Shown here: positions 34,078 to 43,706 of the stretch, in pieces
Layout: every line of letters begins with the position of its first letter
How positions within the stretch are numbered: the first letter of the stretch is position 1
Notes under the pieces: model-generated
Databases searched by the model: none
Seen by the model: only the letters and a program-made list of their open reading frames with translations
Told to the model about the DNA's origin: nothing
Assembly: GCF_904849725.1 (NCBI RefSeq)
Contig: NC_058519.1
Coordinates: 539,346,316 to 539,410,315 of the forward strand
Reading direction: 5' to 3'
From: Hordeum vulgare subsp. vulgare
Taxonomy: Eukaryota; Streptophyta; Magnoliopsida; Poales; Poaceae
DNA length: 64,000 nucleotides
Position numbers and translations under genes: made by a program

Positions 34078-35565
34078 ATGCACGAAGAACTTAACAACTT
34101 CGAGCGCAACCAAGTCTGGGATTTAGTGCCTAGGCCAACGGAGGAACATAATGTCATCGGGACCAAATGGATATTCAAGAACAAGCAAGATGCCAATGGG
34201 GTTGTGATTCGAAACAAGGCAAGATTGGTGGCTCAAGGCTACTCCCAAGTCGAGGGTATCGACTACGATGAAACCTTTGCCCCTGTTGCTCGTCTAGAAT
34301 ATATTCGCATGTTGCTTGCATTTGCTTCTCATCATAACTTCAAATTACAACAAATGGATGTGAAAAGTGCCTTTCTTAATGGTCCTTTAAATGAGTTGGT
34401 CTATGTCAAACAACCCCCGGGATTCGAACATCCCAAGCTTCCCAATCATGTGTACAAACTTAATAAGGCACTCTATGGCCTTAAACAAGCCCCACGCGCG
34501 TGGTATGAGTATCTTACTGAGTTGTTACAAGATCGTGGGTTTGAAATTGGGAAGATAGATCCCACTCTTTTTACTAAGAGGGTTAAAGGGGATTTGTTCA
34601 TATGCCAACTATATGTTGATGATATTATCTTTGGCTCTCCTAACACTTCCTTCAATGAAGAATTTGCTGCACTAATGACTGAGAAGTTTGAGATGTCCAT
34701 GATGGCAGAGTTGAAGTTCTTCCCCGGGTTCGAGATTAAACAAGGTCTAGAAGGGACATTCATCAAACAAGCCAAGTACACTCAAGACATGCTCAAACGG
34801 TTCGAGCTCGAAGATGTCAAACCGGTCAAGTTCCCCATGCCAACAAGATGCAAGCTTGATAGTGATCCCAATGGTAAAGCAGTGGATCAAAAGGTATATC
34901 ACTCCATGATTGGATCCCTCCTTTACCTTTGTGCATCTAGACCAGATATTATGTTGAGTGTAGGGATATGTGCACGGTTTCAATCCGCACCAAAAGAAAG
35001 CCATTACATGGCTGTTAAGCGAATCTTTCGATATTTGGCTCATACCCCAAACTTTGGCCTTTGGTATCCCAAAGGAGCAAACTTCAATCTAGTTGGCTAT
35101 TCTGACTCAGATTGGGCAGGAGATTGTGTGGAGAGGAAGTCAACGTCTGGAGGATGCCAATTCCTTGGTCGCTCATTGGTAAGTTGGTCGTCAAAAAAGC
35201 AGAATTGCGTCTCCTTATCATCCACCGAAGTTCAGTATGTGGCAGCTGCAAGTTGTTGTGCATAATTGCTATGGATGAGGCAAACTTTAAAGGATTATGG
35301 TGTCACTTGTGACAAAGTGTCTTTTCTATGTGACAATCAAAGTGCTATCAAGATTTCCCTCAACCCAGTGCAACATAGCAAAACCAAACATATTGATATT
35401 CGCCATCACTTCATTCGTGAACATATCAAGCTAGGTGATATTGAGGTTCACTTCGTCCACACTGAAGAGCAACTTGCAGATATTTTCACTAAGCCTCTAG
35501 ATGAAGCAAGGTTCCGGGAGTTAAGGCATGAGCTAAATATCATTGATTCAAGTAATGTGGATTGA
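34078..35565 (+). pseudogene. Copia B RT and RNase H
   Basis: RT begins at [16 protein letters not shown] and contains [18 protein letters not shown] sequence, [22 protein letters not shown] and the active site [10 protein letters not shown] near 34605-34635. RNase H shows [21 protein letters not shown] and CDNQSAIKI, plus the HIDIRHHFIREH and ADIFTKPL end blocks. One in-frame TAA at 35263-35265 interrupts RNase H between CCA and LLWMRQTL, most simply a CAA glutamine codon changed by C to T. The frame ends at 35565. RT could still be read if translated, but only through two stops and a frameshift upstream. Confidence 0.9.
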
Positions 35566-35939
35566 AACTAGGCATGTTGCACCTCACTTTGCATTCCATC
35601 TTGGTCTAGATGTAGGCATGGACATAGGGGGAGTGTTGTTCTCTCAATGAACTTTCCCTCCCCCCATTATGCATAAATCAATCTAGTCTTTCACTTTAGC
35701 CATTGTCAAATGGCACTTGTGCTTCAAAGACGAGCATTGGTCATGAACCCAAGGATAATTCTTCGCGGTGTCATACCATTGTCTCAAACATAGGTGGCCT
35801 CGGCCACCGCACCTCCCACCTTTCTTTCATATAGAAGAAAGGATATACAATGACAAGTCAGTACATATTTCTGGGTGCTATCTTTTTTACTTACTTGTCA
35901 TTTGCCCAAGTTCTTCTCTTATCCTAGGCCGCGTTGTGT
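35566..35939 (+). other. Copia B region between pol and third-ORF promoter module
   Basis: Noncoding. It holds a polypurine-like string AGGGGGAG (35626-35633) directly followed by TGTTG, which looks like an LTR junction although no LTR follows. The rest shows no recognised feature. Confidence 0.6.
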
Positions 35940-36215
35940 CATTTGCAACGGTACTACCACCAGGGGTAGCAGTACTACTGCCAGGACCCCCAGCGGTACT
36001 ACCGCCAGGGGTAGCGGTACTACCGCCAGGACCCGAGTGGTACTACCGCCAGGATTCCCATCTAACACGACCTGCTAGGAAATTTTTAGGGCTGTCTCAA
36101 GGGGGAGCGGTACTACCGCCAGGACCCCAGCGGTACTACCGCTGCATCCAGCGGTACTACCACTAGGTAGCGGTACTACCGCCAGGTCCACAGTGGTACT
36201 ACCGCTGGCCCGTAC
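35940..36215 (+). repeat. Internal cluster of AGCGGTACTACCGCT microrepeats
   Basis: About ten copies of the same near-palindrome as in the LTR, but with C at the centre, meaning they lie in the opposite orientation. They are usually followed by AGG or AGGGG. The cluster lies just upstream of a TATA box, as in the LTR. Confidence 0.8.
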
Positions 36216-36223
36216 CCCTTGGG

Positions 36224-36234
36224 CTATATAAAGG
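36224..36234 (+). promoter_or_regulatory. Internal TATA box upstream of third ORF
   Basis: CTATATAAAGG is identical to the TATA string in the 5' LTR (21840-21850), and like it lies shortly after the microrepeats. A CT-rich leader follows, then an ATG 155 bases downstream at 36389. It is the expected core promoter for the third ORF. Confidence 0.6.
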
Positions 36235-36388
36235 AGGGGGAGCCCGTTTTTCCCAGGCTCTTTCTTCTTCCTCGCGGTTCCTCCCTCCCCTAGCCCGAAA
36301 TCCCCCTGTTTTGATCTCTATTCGTGGAGCTCCTTCTCTCCGTTGGATTGGAGGGGTTGCTCCACTTCTCCTTCCTCCTCCAAGGGCC

Positions 36389-36398
36389 ATGAATCCCG
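36389..36398 (+). CDS. Predicted first exon of copia B third ORF
   Basis: The ATG in GGCCATGAATCCCG opens three codons and one extra base before a GTAAAG donor at 36399. The exon is very short, so support comes from the pairing with the acceptor at 37044-37045. Without splicing, the frame runs into a hydrophobic stretch (KAPPLLLLVDVLVLGLG) and stops at 36508. Confidence 0.5.
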
Positions 36399-37045
36399 GT
36401 AAAGCTCCTCCCCTTCTTCTTTTGGTTGATGTTCTTGTTCTAGGGTTAGGAGCATTGGGGGTTTGGATCCATGTCTTTGATCTTGTGCCTTGTTCTTGGA
36501 TGGCATGAAGGAGATATTTGAGGGGAGTGTAGGTCCTATGAATCGTTCCTGATTATTTTGCCATGCCCTAGGATTTACTTGTTTTAGATCAAGCACTTGA
36601 ACTATGTTTGGATTAGATCTAAAACTTGCTCTCTCTTGCCTAGGCATGTACTTATTTCGGTGATACCTGTGATCCTCATGTGTGTAGGGCTGTGGTGGAG
36701 TTCTTAGTGTTCATATACAGCTCATGCCCCTCGTAAAAATCATGTAGCCATATCCATGAGGTCTATTTTATCTGTCAGATCTGAAAATCAAACCCCAGCG
36801 GTACTACCGCCAGGGGTAGCGGTACTACCGCTAGGACCCCCCGCGGTACTTCCGCCAGGGATAGCGGTACTACCGCTAGGACCCCCCTGTGGTACTACCG
36901 CCAGGGGTAGCGGTACTACCGCCAGGAGGATTCACTGTGCATTCTTTTCATGTGCTTGGCAATGAGTGTTTACTTTTCTGCCTTTTCTAGTTCATTGCCT
37001 TGACTCTTTTTGTCGCTTCTTTTCGCTGTGTGTTTTGTGTCACAG
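36399..37045 (+). other. Predicted intron in copia B third ORF
   Basis: 647 bases from GTAAAG to a T-rich tract (CTTTTTGTCGCTTCTTTTCG) and GTGTCACAG. Removing it joins the ATG exon to the long downstream frame with correct phase. It contains a second cluster of about six microrepeats (36796-36926). Confidence 0.5.
36796..36926 (+). repeat. Second internal microrepeat cluster
   Basis: About six copies of AGCGGTACTACCGC(C/T)AGG, in the same orientation as the cluster at 35940-36215, inside the predicted intron. Confidence 0.8.
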
Positions 37046-38420
37046 GTGGTTCTCGCCGTTCGAACCCCCCACGGGACACGCAGTCAAAGCATTATCGCAA
37101 CCCAGAGGCTCCAGAGGGTTCTGCCACTTCAGGTCTGCAACCCAAAAAACAGTCCTTCAAGAAGACCGCACAAAAGGACAAGGGGATCAATGTACGCACA
37201 ATGCCCCCCAAGGACTTTCTGCGGTTTCGCACTCAGAACCATTATCTCCAAGAGAGGGCTGTGATCAAGAATGTTGACCATGTTTGGGCAAAGGATCACT
37301 GCAGGATCTACCGTGATATTGTCATGCATTTCAAGAAGAACTTTATCCCCGTTCAGTGGATTGACCTAGCTCATCTTCAGCGGAACCTCGACTATTTTGG
37401 TGATGCCCTCTCTCTGATTGACAAACTGGGCATCAAGGACATCTTCACTTTCAAGACAGATTTCGACCCCACTGTTGTTGCCCAGTTCTATGTCACGGTC
37501 CACTTCTCCCTGATGAAGAGCGCTCTATGGTATGGATGACTGGGACTCAGAAGATGACCGGTACCTGGCGTGAATTCATGGCATTCCTCAAGGTTGAGTG
37601 CCAGGGAGCTGACACTCCACTTGGGTCGCGTCCTCATGCTGCAGCCCCCACTGATAGGCCCCCAGCCAAGGACAGACTGCATCAACTCTATGTGAGGAAG
37701 GGTGTGCTCCCCAAGCATTTGGACATCATGCATCGGATCTTCCGCAACACCCTCTTCCCTCACATTGGTAACTTCGACGAGGTTCATGGCTCTTTGGCTG
37801 AGATGCTGCTGCTCTATGAGGAGGCTATGACTAAGGAGTCTGCCCCTCTTGATATTTCTGATGTGATGTTCACGGAGCTCTGGAACTGCATCATGATGCG
37901 TAAGGTTCCCATCTACGGGCCCTATCTGTTCGCTTATATTCGTCAGAAGTGGCAAGATACTTATCCGCAGGAGGAGCTCTACATTCAGTCTGACTACATT
38001 GTGCACGACCCAGTCAAGCTTCGCGGCAAGGATAAATGGGCCAACCCATCAACTTCCTTTCAACACATGGATACTGACACAGAGACTGCTGCTGACAGAG
38101 GAACCGCCTCTCAGTCCCGCTCTTCTGCCATGCCATCTTGGGCCATCAAACTGCAGGATAAGATGAAGACTCTATTCTGTATGCAGGCTAAGGGTCAGTA
38201 CCAGAGGCACGTGGCTCAGAAGGAGAGCCGCTAGAGGCACAAGCGTGTTCTAAGGACTCTTGATGTTGACATCTCCAGCGGATCAGAGGACGACATCACT
38301 CCAGAGGCTACTTGGATGCAGGCTCAAGGGTACCAGTGGTCTGGCGATGAGGCGGAAGAGGAGGAGCAGGACGATCCGGAGGGTACCGACGAGTCTGGCG
38401 ATGCTGAGGATGAGGAGTAA
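37046..38420 (+). pseudogene. Copia B third ORF (env-position, plant transposon protein-like)
   Basis: After the predicted acceptor the frame reads on through a basic N-terminal segment (KKQSFKKTAQKDKG) and a globular domain with FLRFRTQNHYLQERAV and FIPVQWIDLAHLQRNLDYF. Near 37506-37510 one C has been lost from a CCC run, and the sense shifts to the frame of 37527-38234. A TAG at 38232-38234 interrupts it, and the rest continues to a TAA at 38418-38420 with an acidic tail (GDEAEEEEQDDPEGTDESGD). About 460 codons in total. I see no signal peptide or transmembrane segment in the main exon, so env function is doubtful. It resembles the putative plant transposon protein domain found after pol in some copia and gypsy elements. 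Confidence 0.7.
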
Positions 38421-38736
38421 CCACCTGTGGCGTTAGGTGTGCCCCTTTTTGGTGTCTTGTGCCAAAGGGGGAGAGAGTCTAGGAGCTGGATTTGCTTTCA
38501 GAGTCGAACTTTGCTTTGCTTTGTGCTTTGCTTTGCTTTCTTTCGTGGTTTGCTTCGAACTTGGTTTGCTTCTAGTTTGCTATCGTTTGTGAGACATGAA
38601 CTTATGTGAGATTTATTTCCATCATATGTTGTGAGTCATATGCCCCGTACTGTCATATATCTCTATATTTTTTTGTTCTCATATTTCTTACTATGCAAAT
38701 CCGGTATTGTCATCAATCCACCAAAAAGGGGCAGAT
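38421..38736 (+). other. Third-ORF 3' region, TTTGC repeat and polypurine tract
   Basis: It contains CAAAGGGGGAGAGAG near 38463, a TTTGC-type simple repeat at about 38508-38560, and the true polypurine tract CCAAAAAGGGGCAGAT just before the 3' LTR at 38737. Confidence 0.75.
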
Positions 38737-40163
38737 TGTTGGGGCATAGTTTATGCCTAAGTAATTTTGGTGATTGATGACAGTACCATAAAGGACTAAC
38801 CGTGTGTGTTAAGGTTTCAGATAACACACATTAACGGCACAAGACGACTCGCCTCCTCATTCATGGAACGGAAGCACGACGCTCTCTACAATTCTCTTTA
38901 TTTGAGTCATAGGAAAGCCGTACTATTAAGAGGGGAACTGTAGTGGAAAGGTTTGGGTGGAATCTATCTTTGCACCCGCACACTTCACATATTTTCCCTT
39001 ACCTTCATCTTTGGAGCGGCCCCCGCCACTGTGTTTCTTTCCTCCTTGCAAAATGGTCCCCAACGGTAGTACCGCTGGCCCTAGCGGTAGTACCGCTAGA
39101 ATGCTAGCGGTAGTACCACTGCACCCAGCTGTAGTACCGCTGGCTGGCGGTAGTACCGCCCCTGGTCAGCAGTAGTACCGCTCCAGGAACTTAGTACCGC
39201 CTGCCTAGCGGTTGTTCGTGGATGGACCTTTTTGCGAAGACTTTCTTGGCGGTGGTAGTGCTTTTGCACTACCAGGGGCCCAACGGTAGTACCGCTGGGG
39301 CCAGCGGTAGTACCGCTAGTCGGCGGTAGTACCGCTGGAGTGCCAGCGGTAGTACCGCTGCAGCCAGCGGTAGTACTGCTGGAGCTCGGGCAGAGAGTGG
39401 GAAAACGGTTGGATTCCCCCCTACTTTATAAAGGGTTCTTCTAGCTGTGGAACCTTATCTCTTACCCTCTCAAGCTCCATTGTTGCTCCCTAAGCTCAAA
39501 AGTGCCCGATCTCTCTCCCTAGCCAATCAAACTTGTTGATTCTTTAGGGATTGGTTGAGAAGGCCTAGATCCACACTTCCACCAAGAGAAAAGTTGATTC
39601 CCCCACCAATCCCTTGCGGATCTTGTTACTCTTGGGTGTTTGAGCATCCTAGACGGTTGAGGTCACCTCGAAGCCATATTCCATCGTGGGGAAGCTTCGT
39701 GGTCTAGTTGGGAGCCTCCAAGCTTTGTGTGGAGTTTGCCCCAACCTTGTTTGTGAAGGTTCGGTCGCCGCCTTCAAGGGCACCTATAGTGGAATCACGG
39801 TACCTTGCATCGTGCGAGGGCGTGAGGAGAATACGGTGGCCTTAGTTGCTTATTAGGGAGCATTGTGCCTCCACACCGCTCCAACGGAGACGTACTTCCT
39901 GTCAAAGGGAAGGAACTTCGGCAACACATCCTCGTCTCCATCGGTTCCACTTGTGGTTATCTCTAACCTTTACTTTGTGTATGCTTATGTTGTTAACTAT
40001 ATCTTACTTGTCTTATTAGCTCTCGTTGTAAGCTCCATTAGGGTTCACCTCATTGTCGTAATATTTGTGAACCCATATGTTGTTTACCTTAACTTGCTAA
40101 GATTAATTAAAAAGTGGTCGTTGTCTATTCACCCCCCTCTAGTCAACCATATCGATCCTTTCA
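38737..40163 (+). repeat. 3' LTR of copia B
   Basis: TGTTGGGGCATAG to GATCCTTTCA, 1427 bases. It matches the 5' LTR with a few percent substitutions and differences in microrepeat number. A TATA variant lies at 39424-39434. The target duplication follows at 40164-40168. Confidence 0.93.
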
Positions 40164-40168
40164 CCGGG

Positions 40169-41673
40169 GACGTCTCCTCCTTCTTGATCTAGCAAGGAGG
40201 GAGGAGAAGTTTAGGGAGAACTCCGGCAGCACGACGACATGGTGGCGGTGGAGTATGTGGCTCTCCGGCACGGCTTCGCCAAGCACCGCGGAGGAGGAGA
40301 AAGATGTGGAGGTAGGGCTGCACCATGGCGTGATCAAATCATGTGTGTTGCAGCCCAAAACCTTGCATATATATAGGAGGGAGGGAGAGGGGGTGCGCCA
40401 CCCCTAGGGAAACCCTAGGAGGTGGTGCGACAGCCCTAGAGGAGGAGGTGGAGGCGCCCTAGGGGTGGCTTGCCACCCTAGTCAGCCCCCACGTCCTAGG
40501 TTTTGCCTCCCTTGCGCCTTGGGCCTTCTCCCCTTGGCGCACCAGCCCACAAGGGGCTGGTTCCTCTCCCCTTTCAGCCCATGTGGCCCTCCGGGACAGG
40601 TGGACCCTCCCGGTGGACCCCCTGTACCCTTTCGATGATCCCGGTACAATACCGATAAATCCCGAAACCCCGCTGGCGACCAAAACTGAACTTCCCATAT
40701 ATAAATCTTTACCTCCGGACTATTCCGGAACTCGTCATGTCGTCCAGGATCTCATCCGGGACTTCGAACAACCTTCGGTAACCACATGTACGATTCCCAT
40801 AACAACTCTAGCGTCACCAAACCTTAAGTGTGTAGACCCTATGGGCTCGGGAAACACGCATACATGACCGAGACATCTCTCCGGCCAATAACCAACAACA
40901 GCGTTTGGATATCTATGTTGGCTCCCACATGTTCCACGATGATATCATGGGATGAACCACGATATCGAGGATTCACTTAATCCTGTATGCAATTCGCTTT
41001 GTCTACCGGTATGACACTTGCCCGACATTCGATCGTCGGTATCCTACACCATGTTCAATCTCGTTACCGGCAAGTCTCCTTACTCGTTCCGTAATACATC
41101 ATCCCGTGGCTAACCCCTTAGTCACATTGAGCTCATTATGATGATGCATTACCGAGTGGGCCCAGAGATACCTCTTCGTCACACGGAGTGACAAATCCCA
41201 GTCTTGATTCGTACCAACCCAACAAACACTTTCGGAGATACCTTTATTGCACCTTTATAATCACCCATTACGTTGTGACGTTTGGTACACCCAAAGCACT
41301 CCTACTGTATCCGGGAGTTGCACAATCTCATGGTCTAAGGAAATGATACTTGACATTAGAAAAGCTCTAGCAGACGAGCTATACGATCTTGCGCTATGTT
41401 TAGGATTGGGTCTTGTCCATCACATCATTCTCCTAATGATGTGATCCCGTGATCAATGACATCCAATGTCCATGATCAGGAAACCATGACCATCTATTGA
41501 TCAACGAGCTAGCCAACTAGAGGCTCACTAGGGACATGGTGTGGTCTATGTATTCACACATGTATTACGGTTTCTGGTTAATACAATTATAGCATGGACA
41601 ATAGACATTTATCATGAACAAGGAAATATAATAGTAACCAATTTATTATTGCCTCTAGGGTATATTTACAACA
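40169..41673 (-). repeat. 5' LTR of copia A, distal part
   Basis: The LTR resumes right after the CCGGG duplication and ends with TTTACAACA at 41673. Added to 20892-21127 this gives 1741 bases, matching the 3' LTR. A TATA box lies at 40366-40377. Confidence 0.92.
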
Positions 41674-41678
41674 ATATG

Positions 41679-41878
41679 TCCATCTAGGAGCCTCGTGGCT
41701 CCTCTCGCTTCTTCCTGAAGCTTTCAGTGTTTCTTGTTGCCCCAATTTTTTTTGTAAAATCGACAACATATTTTGACCTCGGTAGATATTGATTTTCTGT
41801 GAAACCAAAAACTATGAGAAAACATGAACTGATACTAGGCACTACATTAAGAGGTTAGTCCATAAAAATAATATAAGT

Positions 41879-41915
<37 letters not shown>

Positions 41916-41968
41916 AATATAATAGCATTTAACAATAAAAAAACTATAGATACATTTGAGACGTATCA
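41679..41968 (-). repeat. Athila-like LTR fragment, proximal part (host of copia A)
   Basis: Read on the minus strand from 41968 it begins TGATACGTCTCAAATGTATC, then the conserved GGACTAACCTCTTAATGTAGTGCC block. It contains an (AT)16 microsatellite at 41881-41912. Copia A interrupted it at the ATATG target. The rest of the LTR is missing. Confidence 0.75.
41881..41912. repeat. (AT)16 microsatellite
   Basis: Thirty-two bases of alternating AT inside the LTR fragment. Confidence 0.95.
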
Positions 41969-43349
41969 CCCACACCATATTTCAATAATCCCCACCAAAT
42001 CTCAAAGGCCCATTGTGTGGATCTATGTTCCAAACACTGTACTTGTAGAGCAAGTAGTTACACTCCTTTGCAATGGAACAATGGATATGCCTTGAATTTT
42101 CAGTTTGGCAAAAGGCCTTGTTTGGTGCGCAGGCTTTGAGGAGGTTTGTACGGGATTATCCCCGAGGGGATCAGAAACCCGGCGATTCCCCGCATGTCCA
42201 TTTGGTGGACAAGGTTTGTGGTGAGCAAACCCCTTCAATCCTCTCTAACCCCCCTTGATTTCTTCCTACCCACGCGACTCAGAAACCTTGTCTCATGGCT
42301 TAGGGATTTGACAATTGAGGGGATTTGAGAGGATTGGGTGGACGGAAGGGATTCACCCAATCCTCTGAAACCCCCCCTCCACAATCCTCCCCAACCCCTT
42401 CCTGCCAAACAAGGCCTAAAGGAGTTCCACCAAATGTCTTACTAGTACTAGGTTGCAGAGAGCTAACCCCTTGGGTGGAGAGTCACACTCTTGTCATATT
42501 CATGAACTTGCTATAGATCACCCCGATCTCATATATTGTGATGAGCAGTCGGGCTCATATAGGTGTGTTCCTCCAAAGATCGCTTTGTGTGGTAGCATCT
42601 TGATTATTCAAGCATTGGAACACATTAAGACAAAAAATAAACCTGCCATACAGTTTCCGAGAGTATTGCATCTACAATGGAGTGGATTAGTAAAGTTACT
42701 CTTCTTAGTTAACCACTAGATTGTTTTCTCGTGTCCTACTTGACGGGATCTCCGTCAAATAGGTTGGGTTACAACCATGGTAACTCATGTGGGTCTCATA
42801 CCCATCTCCCTCTATTCATTTTCTATCACAACACGTGATAGCTCTTTAGTAAAGGGATCTACCAGATTCTTAGCTAACTGGATATATCCAACTGTATCAC
42901 TCCGAAGCTTCTTAATTGTGTGACAACTTTTACTCTCATTCTTATGTGCTTTGTGGGCTGCCTGTTGTGCTTTAAACTTTTTGCCTTGATAATGACTATC
43001 TGATTTTCATAGTTCATAAAAGATCTTGAAGCTCTTCTGCTTCGACACCAAATGTGTCTAATGTTGTTAATTCTGCTTTCATTGTCAATCTCGTTAGGAT
43101 CATCTGCTTGCAACACTTCCAGAAAACAGTGCCACCTCCAAGTGTAAACACATATCCAATTGTGGCATTCATTTCATCAACATCAGAGTTCCAATTCGCA
43201 TCACTATACCTTCAAGTACCGGCGGGTATGTGGTATAGTCAAGTCCATAGTTTTTGATACCTTTCAGATAGCGCATAACTCGTTCAATATCATGCCATTG
43301 TACACCAACCATATTGGAAACAAACCGGCTCAGTTTGCTCACAACAAAC
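41969..43349 (-). pseudogene. Old copia element C, RT-RNase H and 3' LTR start
   Basis: On the minus strand the 43349-43100 part reads like the region between RT and RNase H (SRFVSNMVGVQWHDIERVM, then RYLKGIKNYGLDY). The 43060-42850 part shows faint RNase H end blocks (KHNRQPTKHIRMRVKVV, LRSFGVIQLD). Stops and indels are frequent. Near 41986-42000 a GGTGGGGATTATTG string looks like a polypurine tract followed by a decayed LTR start. A MITE (42113-42417) interrupts it, and the Athila-like LTR at 41968 cuts it off. It is the oldest layer of the nest. Confidence 0.65.
42113..42417. mobile_element. MITE with AGGCCTTGTTTGG ends
   Basis: 305 bases with perfect 13-base terminal inverted repeats (AGGCCTTGTTTGG at the left and its complement at the right). 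AAA flanks both sides (42110-42112, 42418-42420), consistent with a 3-bp target duplication as in Tourist/Harbinger elements, though an A-run is weak proof. The interior is rich in GGGGATT/AATCCCC blocks in inverted arrangement. Confidence 0.75.
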
Positions 43350-43706
43350 TGTTAGGGCATATTTGTCCCTTAGTGGTTTTGGTGATTGATAACAATGCAT
43401 TTGCGGACTAGCCGTGTGCATTAAGCCTTTCAGATAATTCATCATATGGCACAAGACAATTCTAGCCCCTCAGTGGATAATAGTGAAGACGTTTATTTTC
43501 CTGTGTCTTGTTTTCGATGGAATTGAGTCGTAGGAGAAATGTACTATTAAGAGGGGGTCCGTATTAGAAAGGTCTGGGTGGAGTCAACACGTACACACTT
43601 TCATTTGCACCCTTGTTCCTGTCCCACATCAATGGAGTTGATCCAGTGTGCCCTTTGTTCTCGTCGTGAAGGTACCAAGTGGTTGTACCGCATTGGCAAT
43701 AAGTAG
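43350..43706 (+). repeat. Truncated LTR related to copia B
   Basis: It begins TGTTAGGGCATATTTGTCCC and shares with the copia B LTR the TTTTGGTGATTGAT, TACTATTAAGAGGGG and GAAAGGTCTGGGTGGA-type blocks in the same order. It lies in old copia C and is cut off by the start of gypsy F at 43707. Confidence 0.7.

Larger units (their letters stand above)
21128..40163 (+). mobile_element. Copia element B with extra 3' ORF (SIRE/Maximus-like)
   Basis: LTRs of 1453 and 1427 bases begin TGTTGG and end TTTCA, with target duplication CCGGG at 21123-21127 and 40164-40168. There is a tRNA-Met primer site. The order gag, protease, integrase, RT, RNase H is copia. After pol comes about 3.1 kb with a third ORF, as in SIRE/Maximus-lineage elements. 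Subtracting the gypsy insertion D gives an element of about 12.1 kb. The coding region has several single-base breaks but is easy to follow. The lineage assignment is inference from gag style and the extra ORF. Confidence 0.92.
13933..41673 (-). mobile_element. Copia element A, BARE/WIS/Angela-type (minus strand, carries nested insertions)
   Basis: This is a full-length but decayed copia element. Its 3' LTR (13933-15671) and 5' LTR (20892-21127 plus 40169-41673) are 1739 and 1741 bases long. The target duplication ATATG occurs at 13928-13932 and 41674-41678. Without the nested copia B (and one copy of its TSD) the element would be about 8.7 kb, the usual size for this group. The internal order on the minus strand is PBS, leader, gag, integrase, RT/RNase H, polypurine tract, which is copia order. 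All coding parts are full of stops and frameshifts. The first base pair of the 3' LTR end has decayed (TATTGGG instead of TGTTGGG on the plus strand). Confidence 0.92.

Noticed and set aside
36311..36508. 65-codon ORF with a hydrophobic, signal-peptide-like stretch
   Set aside because: It extends through the predicted splice donor into the intron; I keep only its internal ATG as exon start. It could matter if the intron is retained.
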